From assembly GCA_001799845.1 (NCBI GenBank), contig MGUG01000005.1, positions 1-64,000 of the forward strand: a stretch of DNA of 64,000 bases, given 5' to 3'. The position numbers and the translations under genes are program-made. Positions within the stretch are counted from its first letter, which is position 1, and every line of letters begins with the position of its first letter. The notes under the pieces are model-generated. The model was not told where the DNA came from. It saw nothing but the letters and a program-made list of their open reading frames with translations, and did no database searches. This document shows positions 41,436 to 48,898 of this stretch, piece after piece. This stretch comes from Elusimicrobia bacterium GWC2_64_44 (lineage in GTDB: Bacteria; Elusimicrobiota; Elusimicrobia; Elusimicrobiales; UBA9959).

Positions 41436-42146
41436 TCAGAATTTGCCGTGCACGTGCGCGGGCGGGTGCAGCGGCCCCGCCGCGTTCCCGGAGATGGAGC
41501 GCAGCTGCTCCATGTTGAGCACGGTGATCTCGCCCCGGTTGAAATCTATCACGCCGCTTCGCTTCAGGGTGCTTACGGCCCTGCACACCGGCACCCTGGT
41601 AGTCCCCATGTATTCGGCAAGTTCGCTCTGGTTGATGCGGACCTTCACCGGGCTGGAGTGCTTGTCCTTCACCAGGTCCAGGATCGCGTCCGCGAGGCGG
41701 CCCAGGCTGTTGTGGTATAGCATGGACTCTATCTCCTTGTCGCATTTGTTCAGCCGGTTCGCCAGGGTGTAAAGAAGTTTGATGACGAAATCCGGGGACT
41801 GCAGCACGAGCGCCCTGAAATTTCGCTTCGAGATGACTATCAGCTCGCTGTCCTCGGTGGCCTGGGCGGACGCCGAGCGCACCTGCACCCCGAGCAGTGA
41901 CATCTCGCCGAAGAAATCCCCTTTTTTGAGGTAGGCGAAGGTCTTCTTCTTGGAGGCGCCGATAGCCGTGAAGATCTTTATCCGGCCGCTCTTGACTATG
42001 AAGAAGGTGCTCCCTACCTCCTCCCGCATGAACACCATTTCGCCGGCCCTGTAGCGGCGCAGCTTGGCGATGGAAAGTATCTGTTCCGTTTCTTTAGGGG
42101 TCAGCGCCTTGAAGAAGCAGACTTTTTTCAGGGTTTTGAGGATCAT
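41436..42146 (-). CDS. Crp/Fnr-family transcription regulator
   Basis: 236 residues. The N-terminal cyclic-nucleotide-binding barrel (about 10-125) has YRAGEMVFMREEVGSTFFIVKSG and LKKGDFFGEMSLLG followed by VRSASAQA, close to the phosphate-binding cassette of cAMP-binding proteins. The C-terminal winged helix has the recognition segment NQSELAEYMGTTRVPVCRAVSTLK. There is no Fnr-type Cys cluster. A class III cyclase is encoded at 60598, so cAMP signalling is plausible. Its upstream region carries the same GCGGAAA-AAGTCAA motif found before three other genes. Confidence 0.9.
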   Translation of the reverse strand: MILKTLKKVCFFKALTPKETEQILSIAKLRRYRAGEMVFMREEVGSTFFIVKSGRIKIFTAIGASKKKTFAYLKKGDFFGEMSLLGVQVRSASAQATEDSELIVISKRNFRALVLQSPDFVIKLLYTLANRLNKCDKEIESMLYHNSLGRLADAILDLVKDKHSSPVKVRINQSELAEYMGTTRVPVCRAVSTLKRSGVIDFNRGEITVLNMEQLRSISGNAAGPLHPPAHVHGKF

Positions 42147-42309
42147 ACCGATATTCTATACAGTTGAACGCCCCGCGGAAGGCAGGATATCCGTATTCTG
42201 TTGACTTCTTTCCGCCAGGCGCCTTTACGACGGGAAACAACGGCCCGGTTTTGTTATCATAGCGGAATGGAAGCCGGGGATCCTCAGGGACCGGCCGGGG
42301 GTAGCGCAC
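42147..42309. promoter_or_regulatory. Divergent region between crp-like and lipoprotein genes
   Basis: Minus strand: TATAGA about 10 bases before the crp-like ATG is a -10 candidate, and GGCGGAAAGAAGTCAA (42216-42201) matches the shared motif. Plus strand: the same site reads TTGACTT, a good -35 without a good -10, followed by TTTACGACGGGAAA (42224-42237), which resembles the motif near 6181 and 7130. Confidence 0.4.
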
Positions 42310-43674
42310 ATGAAGAAAACACTTATTCTCGCGGCCGCGCCGCTGCTGCTTTGCGCCTGCTTCGGACGCCCGGCGCCCGGCGGCCCGCGCAGGAGCGGCA
42401 GGCAGATCGGCGCCGTCCTGCCGGGAGAGCCGGACCTCGCCCTCGCGCGCGGCGGCTCACCGGGCGGCTGGTATTTCGCCTGGGCCCCCGCCGACGGCGG
42501 GGCCGCCGCGCCGCTGGGGCTGGCCCACGCGGACCCGGCGGGAGTAGTGACGCGGCTGGAAGGCTCCGATGACGACGGCGCCGCGCGGCTGGAGCCGGGC
42601 CTGGCGGCCGCCGGCCCCTCGCTGTTCGCCAGCTGGCTGGAGCGCTCTTCCGGAACCCTCAGCCTGGTGACCGCGGTTTACGCCCTGCCTGAGGGCGAAA
42701 GGCAGCTGGAGGCCAGGGTGGCCGCGCTCTCGCGCCACGTCAGGGGGCGGGCCGTGATCGCCCCTTCCGGCCTGGACTCGGCCTTCGTCGCCTGGGAGGA
42801 CTACTCCCCTCCGGCGGAGGATTCTTTCGTAGGTATCGCCGAGATCGGCCCCGAAGGGCTGCGCTGGAAAGAGACCCTGGGCAACAAGGAACCTGGCGAG
42901 CGGTACATGATGCCCGCCCTCGCCGCCGACGGCGCGGGCGGAGTCTTCGCCGCGTTCCGCCACGTCCACAACGGCGACAAGGGCGTAGTGGTCAGGCACT
43001 TCAGCCCCGGCGGCGAGGGTTGGCCGGACGACGTGCGGACGACCGACGCCGTCAGCTATAAATCCGGCCCCTCGCTGACCGTGGACGACGCGGGCAGCAT
43101 CTTCGCCGTCTGGGCGGACGGCCGCGGCGGCGGGCAGGGCCTCTACGCCCAGAAGATAAGTTCCGCCGGCGCCGTGCTGTGGGACCCGGCGGGTATGCCG
43201 CTGGCGGCCCCGGGCGGCAACCACCGGGCCGCCGCGCTGGCCTCGGACGGGGCCGGCGGCTTTTTCTGCGCCTGGATAGACGACAACAACGGCGCGAAAT
43301 GGGAATTGAAGCTGCAGCGCCTGGACCGGGGCGGCCGCCAACTATGGGGACCGGACGGCGTCGCGGCGCAACCCTCCGCCAGCTGGCAGTCCGAGCCCTC
43401 GCTGACTCCCGACGGGGCCGGCGGCGCGATAGTTGCGTGGACCGAATCGCGCTATGGCTACCTGGACCTCTTCGCCCAGCGTTTCGGGCCGGACGGCGAG
43501 CGTCTCTGGCAGGAGGACGGGGTCAGGGTCTCCGCCGGAAGCGGCGACAAATCGGGCCCCCGGCTGGCCGGCGACGGAGCCGGCGGCTGCGTGCTGTCGT
43601 GGAAACGAAGCGCGGGCAAAAGATGGAAGATAGCCGCGCAGCGCCTGGACGCCAAGGGCGCGCTCATGTGGTGA
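42310..43674 (+). CDS. Beta-propeller-like lipoprotein
   Basis: 454 residues with a lipoprotein signal (MKKTLILAAAPLLLCAC). At least five repeats of about 47-50 residues carry the pattern P-(S/A)-L-x-x-D-G-A-G-G-x-(F/I)-x-x-W followed by QR(L/F)D-x-x-G-x-x-L-W, suggesting blades of a propeller with Asp-rich loops. No catalytic motif was recognised. A surface or periplasmic binding role is inferred. Confidence 0.72.
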   Translation: MKKTLILAAAPLLLCACFGRPAPGGPRRSGRQIGAVLPGEPDLALARGGSPGGWYFAWAPADGGAAAPLGLAHADPAGVVTRLEGSDDDGAARLEPGLAAAGPSLFASWLERSSGTLSLVTAVYALPEGERQLEARVAALSRHVRGRAVIAPSGLDSAFVAWEDYSPPAEDSFVGIAEIGPEGLRWKETLGNKEPGERYMMPALAADGAGGVFAAFRHVHNGDKGVVVRHFSPGGEGWPDDVRTTDAVSYKSGPSLTVDDAGSIFAVWADGRGGGQGLYAQKISSAGAVLWDPAGMPLAAPGGNHRAAALASDGAGGFFCAWIDDNNGAKWELKLQRLDRGGRQLWGPDGVAAQPSASWQSEPSLTPDGAGGAIVAWTESRYGYLDLFAQRFGPDGERLWQEDGVRVSAGSGDKSGPRLAGDGAGGCVLSWKRSAGKRWKIAAQRLDAKGALMW

Positions 43675-43694
43675 GGCGGCTGTCTCGGGAAATG

Positions 43695-43722
43695 CGAAAG
43701 GCCCGGGAAACCGGGCCTTTCG
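43695..43722. terminator. Bidirectional stem-loop between convergent genes
   Basis: A perfect 12-bp stem CGAAAGGCCCGG / CCGGGCCTTTCG with a GAAA loop, between the stop at 43674 (plus) and the stop at 43742 (minus). T tracts are short on both sides (GATTT on plus, GCATTT on minus). Confidence 0.7.
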
Positions 43723-43741
43723 ATTTAAGGGGCCGGAACTC

Positions 43742-44065
43742 TCAGTGTGCCAGCTCTTTGCTTATATGCTCCCAGGCATCCTTCAGGTCGCGGGTGAGGC
43801 GGCGCAGTTCGGCAGCGCTCACTTTTTGCAGACCTTCGTACCGGGCTGCGGTGTCGTCGACTATCTTGTAGTAAGTCTCTTTGTTCATTTCTTTGAGGTT
43901 CTCTGCCGCTTCGAGCACCTCGCCCTTCATCTTGAATGCCCACCCGGAAAGTATCTCGCGGTTCTTCGCCCCGCGCGCGCCGCTGAGCAGGTAAGTGCCG
44001 GCCGCGGCTATGGCCGCCAGCCCTATGCCCGTGCCCACTATCTTCTCGGTCTTCGTCATGGTCAT
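43742..44065 (-). CDS. Small single-pass membrane protein (YtxH-like)
   Basis: 107 residues from ATG 44065 (GGGAGG before it). One transmembrane helix (about 9-27, GIGLAAIAAAGTYLLSG) is followed by an amphipathic, charged helical region of 80 residues. Size and layout resemble YtxH-like stress membrane proteins. The function is unknown. It is divergent from the Met-rich protein across the conserved element B. Confidence 0.65.
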   Translation of the reverse strand: MTMTKTEKIVGTGIGLAAIAAAGTYLLSGARGAKNREILSGWAFKMKGEVLEAAENLKEMNKETYYKIVDDTAARYEGLQKVSAAELRRLTRDLKDAWEHISKELAH

Positions 44066-44296
44066 GCTGCCTCCCTTTATTCACCCTCGTCTGACAGCTA
44101 AATAATACCACCCTGCCGCCGCTGCTTTAAAGAGCGGCCGTCCGCAATCTGTGGACTTTTTTCCTCCACCGGAGCAGACTCCTCCCGGGAGCGAAATAAG
44201 TCAACACAAAGCGGAAGGAGCCGCTTATACGCGCCGGGCTATTGCTGTATCATGAATTTACGCCGCTATAAGCGGCGGTTCCAACAGGGGGGTATC
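44066..44296. promoter_or_regulatory. Divergent region carrying conserved element B
   Basis: 231 bases between divergent genes. Positions 44140-44230 share order and spacing of conserved blocks with 39131-39218. The core GCGAAATAAGTCAA is at 44191-44204, and GCCGCTTATACGCGC at about 44220-44234 also occurs, as CGCTTATACGCGC, before the 33-heme gene. A small stem GCCGC-TATAA-GCGGC lies near 44263-44277, just before the ribosome site. Confidence 0.55.
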
Positions 44297-44788
44297 ATGA
44301 AAAACGTACTGATAGCGCTGGCCGTTGCGGTGGCCGCTTGCGGCCTGGCCGCGGCCCAGCAGCCGATGGGCGGCATGGAGATGCCGGCCAAGAAAGGGAC
44401 GATGAAGCAGGAAAAGAAAGAAATGAAGAAGTCCAAAATGACCAACTGGAAGGGGACCGTGCAGGCCGTGGACGCGGCCGCCGGCAAGATCACGGTGACG
44501 GACAAGGAAGGCATGACCATGGTGATGCCGGTAACCGCCGAGACCAAGATCATGAAGGACGGCAAGCCGGCCGTCATCGCCGACCTGATGGCCGGGCAAA
44601 TGGTGCACATCATGTACGAGGGCGACATGAACATGCCAATGGTGAAGAAGATCAAGGTAAAAAAAGCCCATATGAAGAAAGAGAAGATGGAAAAGATGGA
44701 AAAGATGGAGAAGATGGAAAAGATGGAGAAGATGGAAAAACCGGGGATGATGGAAAAGAAGCCTGGCAACGGCGGAATGAACAAATAA
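44297..44788 (+). CDS. Exported Met/Lys-rich protein with DUF5666-like domain
   Basis: 163 residues from ATG 44297 (AGGGGGG before it) with a signal peptide (MKNVLIALAVAVAACGLAAA). The segment GTVQAVDAAAGKITVTDKEG and the strands after it resemble small OB-like DUF5666 domains. The ends are unusually rich in Met: MGGMEMP near the N-terminus and a tandem K-M-E tail (about residues 128-150) encoded by short AAGATGGAA/G repeats. Met clusters of this type bind Cu(I) or Ag(I) in other proteins, so copper binding in the periplasm is possible (inference). Confidence 0.72.
   Translation: MKNVLIALAVAVAACGLAAAQQPMGGMEMPAKKGTMKQEKKEMKKSKMTNWKGTVQAVDAAAGKITVTDKEGMTMVMPVTAETKIMKDGKPAVIADLMAGQMVHIMYEGDMNMPMVKKIKVKKAHMKKEKMEKMEKMEKMEKMEKMEKPGMMEKKPGNGGMNK
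44683..44745 (+). repeat. Short tandem AAGATGGA(A/G) repeat
   Basis: Seven or so 9-bp units encode (K-M-E)n at the C-terminus of the Met-rich protein. Such a repeat is prone to slippage in units of three codons without frameshift. Confidence 0.8.
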
Positions 44789-44840
44789 ATACTGCCGGCC
44801 GGGGCCGCGGGGTTCCCGGCCGGCGGCTACAGGGGAATTT

Positions 44841-45686
44841 ATGCCTACATCGGGTGTGCTGGTCGAGACTGCGGAGCGGCCGGACTCCGGCAGGAAAGAA
44901 CTGCCGCGGGGTTACGGGAAGACCATGGCGGCGCTGCTGCCGAGGGATCCCGACTGGATGTTCGTGTACTGGGAGATAACGGACGCAACCATGGCGGCCA
45001 TCGCCGGCGAGCGCGGCTCAGGCGTCTTTACGGAAGCCCGGCAGGTGCTGCGGGTGCATGACATGTCCGGCCCGGGCGGGGGCGCCGGTTATTTTGACGT
45101 GCCGGTGAGGTTCGAGGCTGGCAGCTGGTACGTGCATGTTCTTAACGGCGGGCGGGCCTATCGCTGCGAGCTGGGCCTGGTGACCCCTGCGGGCGAGTTT
45201 ATAGGGATAGTAGCCAGCAATACGGCGGTCCTGCCCTCGGCCCGCGTCTCCGATCTTACGGACGAGCGGTGGCTGCAGGTGTCGCCCGATTTTGAAAAAC
45301 TGCTGGAACTTTCCGGCGTGGAATATATCGGCAAGGGTTCCGGAGAAGTGGCCAAGTCGCTGGCCCAGCGCTGGGAGATGCTGCTGTCGGTGTTCTCGAG
45401 GGCTGCTTCGTGGGGGGTCAGCTCGCTCTCCTCCCGGGCCGGGCTGCCGCCGGCAGGAAAGAGTTTCCGGCTGGCCGCGGACTGCGAACTGGTGCTGTAC
45501 GGGGCCACCGAACCGGACGCTTTCGTTACGGTGGCCGGACGCCGGGTGAAACTGAACCCGGACGGTACCTTCTCCATGCGCTTCGCGCTGCCCGACGGAG
45601 TCACGGACCTGCCGATAAACGCGATGTCAGCGGACGAGAAAGAAGCGCGCAAGATAGAGCTGAGCGTTACGCGGCGCACAGCCTGA
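44841..45686 (+). CDS. DUF4912-domain protein
   Basis: 281 residues; AGGGGAATTT precedes the ATG. The DUF4912 signature is at the N-terminus: LPRGYGKTMAALLPRDPDWMFVYWEIT-type strand (about 22-50), followed by a beta-rich fold with WYVHVLNGGRAYRCELG. A C-terminal Ig-like segment (about 215-275; GATEPDAFVTVAGRRVKLNPDG) is present. No signal peptide. DUF4912 proteins occur in diverse bacteria without a known function; a carbohydrate-binding-like fold has been suggested from the aromatic strands. A terminator follows. Confidence 0.82.
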   Translation: MPTSGVLVETAERPDSGRKELPRGYGKTMAALLPRDPDWMFVYWEITDATMAAIAGERGSGVFTEARQVLRVHDMSGPGGGAGYFDVPVRFEAGSWYVHVLNGGRAYRCELGLVTPAGEFIGIVASNTAVLPSARVSDLTDERWLQVSPDFEKLLELSGVEYIGKGSGEVAKSLAQRWEMLLSVFSRAASWGVSSLSSRAGLPPAGKSFRLAADCELVLYGATEPDAFVTVAGRRVKLNPDGTFSMRFALPDGVTDLPINAMSADEKEARKIELSVTRRTA

Positions 45687-45719
45687 TCCCGTCCTGCGTG
45701 GCGGCCGCGCGCCTTCCTC

Positions 45720-45748
45720 CCCCGGGCCCTGCGGCCCGGGGTTTTCTT
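45720..45748 (+). terminator. Intrinsic terminator after DUF4912 gene
   Basis: 9-bp stem CCCCGGGCC / GGCCCGGGG with loop CTGC, followed by TTTTCTTC. Confidence 0.82.
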
Positions 45749-45757
45749 CGACGTGGC

Positions 45758-45798
45758 AAAAAAAGAGCGGGCCGGGAGCTTTCTCCCGGTACCCGCTC
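45758..45798 (-). terminator. Intrinsic terminator after desulforedoxin-like gene
   Basis: On the minus strand a two-part stem (GAGCGGG/CCCGCTC outside, CCGGGAG/CTCCCGG inside, two-base bulge) is followed by seven T residues. It lies 13 bases past the small gene's stop. Confidence 0.85.
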
Positions 45799-45810
45799 CG
45801 CCAGGCGCCG

Positions 45811-45981
45811 TCAGGCGCGCTTCTTTTTCATCTTCTCGCCGCAGCAGACCAGCTCAGCCGTCTCGCAGCCGCAGCCGCAGGGGTCCACTTCTATCACCGA
45901 GCCGCAGAGGCCGCAGGCGTACTTGGCGGGCGCCTTCGTCGCGGCGGTTTTTTTGGCCGCGTGTTTTTTCTTGGCTTTCAT
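45811..45981 (-). CDS. 56-residue desulforedoxin-like protein
   Basis: A small gene below usual length cut-offs. ATG at 45981 follows GGAGGAACC; TGA at 45811; its own terminator follows. The N-terminal 20 residues are Lys/Ala-rich (MKAKKKHAAKKTAATK). The rest, YACGLCGSVIEVDPCGCG then CETAELVCCGEKMKKK, matches the desulforedoxin/desulfoferrodoxin N-domain pattern Y-x-C-x-x-C-G ... L-V-C-C-G-E-x-M, which binds one Fe(SCys)4. An extra CGCGC insertion is unusual. The likely role is a small electron carrier in oxygen or superoxide defence; superoxide dismutase is 40 bases upstream on the same strand. Confidence 0.82.
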   Translation of the reverse strand: MKAKKKHAAKKTAATKAPAKYACGLCGSVIEVDPCGCGCETAELVCCGEKMKKKRA

Positions 45982-46021
45982 GGTTCCTCCGTGTCACCGC
46001 AGATAAATACAGCCCGGGCGC

Positions 46022-46708
46022 TTACCGTGGCAGGCGTCTTTCCACCGCCTCCCACTCCGTCACGGCGAAGAACGCCTCAATGTACTTCGCCCTGTCCAGC
46101 TGGTAATCCGTCAGGTAGGCATGCTCGAACACGTCCATGATCAAGAGCGGCGTACAACCGGCCAGGTGGCCGCCATCGTGTTCGTTGATCCAGGCGTTGA
46201 AGAGCCTGCCGGACACATTGTCGCGGTACAGCGCAGCCCAGCCTATGCCGCGCATCAGGCCGGTGGCCGCGAAATCCTTCTTCCAGGCCTCGAAACCGCC
46301 GAACTGCTCCTGTATCGCCTTGTAGACGCGGCTGTTCTGCCGCGGCGTGCCGGTGCCGCCGAGGTTGCCGAAGTACAGCTCGTGCAGGCGCATGCCGTTG
46401 AACTCCCAGCCCAGGCGCCGCTTGAGCTCTCCGTACTCCGGGGTCTTTTCCTTGCCGCCTTCCAGCAGGTCGGCCAGTTTCTCCGTCAGCGCGTTGGTGT
46501 TGTTCACGTAGCCCTGGTAGAGTTTCATATGGTTGGCTATCAGCTGCGCGCTGAAGCCGGGCATCCCGGAAAGTTCCGTGTACTCCGCCGCTTTGTAAGC
46601 CTGTAGTGTTTGCTGCATGTTCTCCCCCCTTTTAGTTTCCTGCGCGCCGCCCGGCGCGGCGGTGAAGATCGCCGCCGCGGCGGCCAGCGCGGTCATTACT
46701 TTTCTCAT
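46022..46708 (-). CDS. Exported Fe/Mn superoxide dismutase
   Basis: 228 residues; the ATG at 46708 (GGGGGAC before it) gives a signal peptide (MRKVMTALAAAAAIFTAAPGGA). Metal-ligand motifs are present: NHMKLYQGYV, LHELYFGNLGG and DVFEHAYLTDYQ. A second in-frame ATG at 46618 (residue 31) has an even better ribosome site (AAAAGGGGGGAGAAC) and would give a leaderless cytoplasmic enzyme. It converts superoxide to peroxide, which the exported rubrerythrins could then remove. Fe versus Mn cannot be decided from sequence alone. Confidence 0.92.
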   Translation of the reverse strand: MRKVMTALAAAAAIFTAAPGGAQETKRGENMQQTLQAYKAAEYTELSGMPGFSAQLIANHMKLYQGYVNNTNALTEKLADLLEGGKEKTPEYGELKRRLGWEFNGMRLHELYFGNLGGTGTPRQNSRVYKAIQEQFGGFEAWKKDFAATGLMRGIGWAALYRDNVSGRLFNAWINEHDGGHLAGCTPLLIMDVFEHAYLTDYQLDRAKYIEAFFAVTEWEAVERRLPR

Positions 46709-46895
46709 TAGTCCCCCGGTACTTTAAAACGGAGGGAGCCTGGCGTCGCCGCCAGGTCCCTGCACGTTTTCCCTACCCCAAAGACCCCGTGGTCTTCCCT
46801 CGCTTACAGGATAGCAACTGCCCAACGCATTGCTGATAGGGCATTGGCGCATTGTGTTGGCAGTTTTCCGCTTTGGCGCGCTGCCGGAAAAGCAA
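46709..46895. promoter_or_regulatory. Leader/control region of superoxide dismutase gene
   Basis: Several inverted repeats: CCTGGCG-TCGC-CGCCAGG-like stem near 46738-46758, AAGACC-CCGT-GGTCTT near 46782-46797, and a larger imperfect inverted repeat 46816-46865 with outer arms AACTGCC and GGCAGTT and three GCATTG copies between. No clear -35/-10 was assigned. Confidence 0.45.
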
Positions 46896-46921
46896 AAGAC
46901 CGAAGGGCCTCCTCCGGTCTT
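46891..46921 (-). terminator. Intrinsic terminator after VOC-protein gene
   Basis: Minus strand AAGACCG (46921-46915) pairs with CGGTCTT (46902-46896), with a possible inner AGG/CCT pairing, followed by TTGCTTTTCC. It lies 27 bases past the stop at 46948. Confidence 0.7.
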
Positions 46922-46947
46922 CTACCGCGCCGCCGCGGGCGCGCCGT

Positions 46948-47445
46948 TCAGCGCGCGCCGGCCTTGGCGAAGAACTCCTTCGCGCGCGCCTTCATCTCCT
47001 CCGGCGACACGTCCGCCGTGTGCGTGGCCACGGTCCAGAGGTAGCCGTACGGGTCCTTCAACTGGCCCACGCGGTCGCCCCAGAACATGTCCTCCATCTT
47101 GCCCATGGCCCGGGCGCCGGCCTGGACCGCGGTCTTGAAGACGGCGTCCGAGTTCTCCACGTAGAGATAGAGAGACACCGTGGTGCCCTTCAGTTCCGAA
47201 GGCGCCCTGGCGCAGGACTCCTCGTGGCCCGGGTGGTCGGCCGGCTCGCTGCCCAACATGAAGTTGGAGTTGCCTATCCTCAGCTCGGCGTGCATGATGC
47301 TGCCGTCCGGGTTCTCCATGCGGTAGTTCTCCTTCGCGCCGAACGCCTTCTTGTAGAAGTCGATGGCGCGAGCCCCGTCCCTGATCACCAAGCCAGGCGT
47401 GATGGTGTGATAACCCTGCGGTACAGGTTTTACTTTGTTTTTCAT
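46948..47445 (-). CDS. VOC-family (PhnB/glyoxalase-like) protein
   Basis: 165 residues; GAGGGAAA precedes the ATG. The PhnB-type layout is visible: TPGLVIRDGARAIDFYKKAFGA at the start, MHAELRIGNSNFMLG in the middle and WGDRVGQLKDPYGYLW near the end. Such proteins are usually stand-alone and of unknown substrate, some conferring drug or aldehyde tolerance. It has its own promoter and terminator. Confidence 0.88.
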   Translation of the reverse strand: MKNKVKPVPQGYHTITPGLVIRDGARAIDFYKKAFGAKENYRMENPDGSIMHAELRIGNSNFMLGSEPADHPGHEESCARAPSELKGTTVSLYLYVENSDAVFKTAVQAGARAMGKMEDMFWGDRVGQLKDPYGYLWTVATHTADVSPEEMKARAKEFFAKAGAR

Positions 47446-47668
47446 TTTCCCTCCCCGGCCCCGGGCTTGTTGACTTACACGCTGCCGCGCGGGCCCGGCG
47501 GCCCCCGCTTTACTTATAAAAAAGTTCCCGAGGCGCGGTCAAGCCTCCGAATTCCGGAGAAAACATACCGGATTCAGCCGCTGCCGGGGCAGTGTCGGCC
47601 AAATAAGTTCTATCTTAAGAGGGGGTTTCCCCGACGGAGGAGTCGTCCGAAAGCGCCGATCTGACCGT
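47446..47668. other. Intergenic region between VOC and HEAT-repeat genes
   Basis: 223 bases without a gene. It holds the VOC promoter. Near the HEAT gene stop, a short GGGG-AAA-CCCC stem followed by TCTTAAG on the minus strand is a weak terminator candidate (about 47622-47636). Confidence 0.45.
47513..47542 (-). promoter_or_regulatory. Promoter of the VOC-protein gene
   Basis: Minus strand TTGACC (47542-47537), 18-bp spacer, TATAAG (47518-47513). It is 68 bases upstream of the ATG at 47445. Confidence 0.7.
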
Positions 47669-48619
47669 TCAGCCGCCGCCGGACAGCTTCTTTAGTGCCG
47701 TCACAGCGTAGGTCCTGACATGCGGGTCCGGATCGTTCAGCAGGACCTTGAGCGGACCTTCGGCCCTGGGGTCGGCCAGCTTGCCCAACGCCTCAGCCGC
47801 GGCGATGCGCACCAGGGCGTTCCGGTCGGACAAGGCGGCGATCAGGCAGTCGAGCGAGGCGGGGTGGCCAATGGAGCCCAGGGACTCGGCCGCGGCGAAG
47901 CGCACTGTGAGGTTCCCGTCCTTGAGGACCTCGCAGAGCGGCGCTACGGCGTCGTCCCCGCCGACCACGCCCAGGGCCCCTACGGCCTGGTAGCGCACGT
48001 CGCCGCTGGGATCTTTGAGGGCGGCTATGAGGGCCCCGGCCGAGCCTGCGCCCATGCGCATCAGCGCGGCGATAGCGGCTTTCCGGACCTGCGGGTTCGG
48101 GTCCTTGAGGGCGGCCACCAGGGGCTGCCCCGCCCGGGAGTCCTTGAGCAGCCCCAGGGTCTCTATCGCCGAGATACGGACGTTCTCGTTAAGGTCGGAG
48201 AGCGCCGCGATCAGCGGCTCCACCGCGACGGCGCTGCGCGTCTTGCGCAGCGCGATGGCGGCGAGGTTTCGCACGTCGGGGCTGGAGTCGCTGAGAGCCG
48301 CCGCCAACGGGGCGGCCGCCGATTCGTCGGTCACCTCCCCCAGCACCAGCGCGGCGCACTTTCGCACCTCGTCGCTGGAGTCCTTGAGGGAGTTGATAAG
48401 GGGATGCCAGGCCTTCGGCTGCTTGAACTGGGCCAGGGCCATTACGGCATAGGCGCGCACCTGGGACACGGGATCCTTGAGGGCCGCGGTGAGAGGCTTG
48501 AGCGCCAGGACGTTGTGGATCTCGCCGAGGGCCTGGGCCGCCTGCCTCCTGGCCTCAGGGTCCCTGGACTTCAGCCGGTCAAGCCACCAGCCGATGACCG
48601 AAGTTTCGCGCTCTTTCAT
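47669..48619 (-). CDS. HEAT-repeat (PBS-lyase-type) scaffold protein
   Basis: 316 residues from ATG 48619. A TTG at 48667 is in frame but lies at the predicted transcript start, so the ATG is preferred. About ten HEAT repeats of 31 residues follow, each with the pattern D-x-x-x-x-V-R-x-x-A-(A/V)-x-x-L-G and A-x-x-P-L-(I/V)-x-x-L-(K/S)-D. No catalytic residues; no signal peptide. These armadillo-like solenoids act as protein-binding platforms. The high similarity of the units points to expansion by duplication. Confidence 0.9.
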   Translation of the reverse strand: MKERETSVIGWWLDRLKSRDPEARRQAAQALGEIHNVLALKPLTAALKDPVSQVRAYAVMALAQFKQPKAWHPLINSLKDSSDEVRKCAALVLGEVTDESAAAPLAAALSDSSPDVRNLAAIALRKTRSAVAVEPLIAALSDLNENVRISAIETLGLLKDSRAGQPLVAALKDPNPQVRKAAIAALMRMGAGSAGALIAALKDPSGDVRYQAVGALGVVGGDDAVAPLCEVLKDGNLTVRFAAAESLGSIGHPASLDCLIAALSDRNALVRIAAAEALGKLADPRAEGPLKVLLNDPDPHVRTYAVTALKKLSGGG

Positions 48620-48672
48620 AATGTCGCGCCCGCCAGCTCCCCATGCCCGCGCCTTGATTTTACCCAACCCGC

Positions 48673-48701
48673 AATTTACAAACTTAGCGCCGCGCAGTCA
48701 A
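48673..48701 (-). promoter_or_regulatory. Promoter of the HEAT-repeat gene
   Basis: Minus strand TTGACT (48701-48696), 17-bp spacer, TAAATT (48678-48673). The expected start near 48666 supports translation from 48619. Confidence 0.7.
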
Positions 48702-48834
48702 CCACACAAAGGCTCATACTATTATTACTTTACCCGAAAGCCGGCCCGCACTCCGCTCCCCGCGCTCGCGGCTCTTGTCGGCCAGGCCGTATTTTGCGGG
48801 GCGCAAGTGATAATTTTTTGCGTATTTGTGGCGA

Positions 48835-48864
48835 TTGACAGCGGACGGGCATTTTAACTCTAAT
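48835..48864 (+). promoter_or_regulatory. Promoter of the ferritin-like gene
   Basis: TTGACA (48835-48840), 18-bp spacer, TCTAAT (48859-48864), 35 bases before the ATG at 48899. Confidence 0.7.
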
Positions 48865-48898
48865 GCCTCCAGAGGGTCAGATCGGACAAGGGGGACAC

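Noticed and set aside
48863..48898. Extended N-terminus for the ferritin-like protein from ATG 48863
   Set aside because: That ATG overlaps the predicted -10 box and has no ribosome site; ATG 48899 follows AAGGGGGAC.
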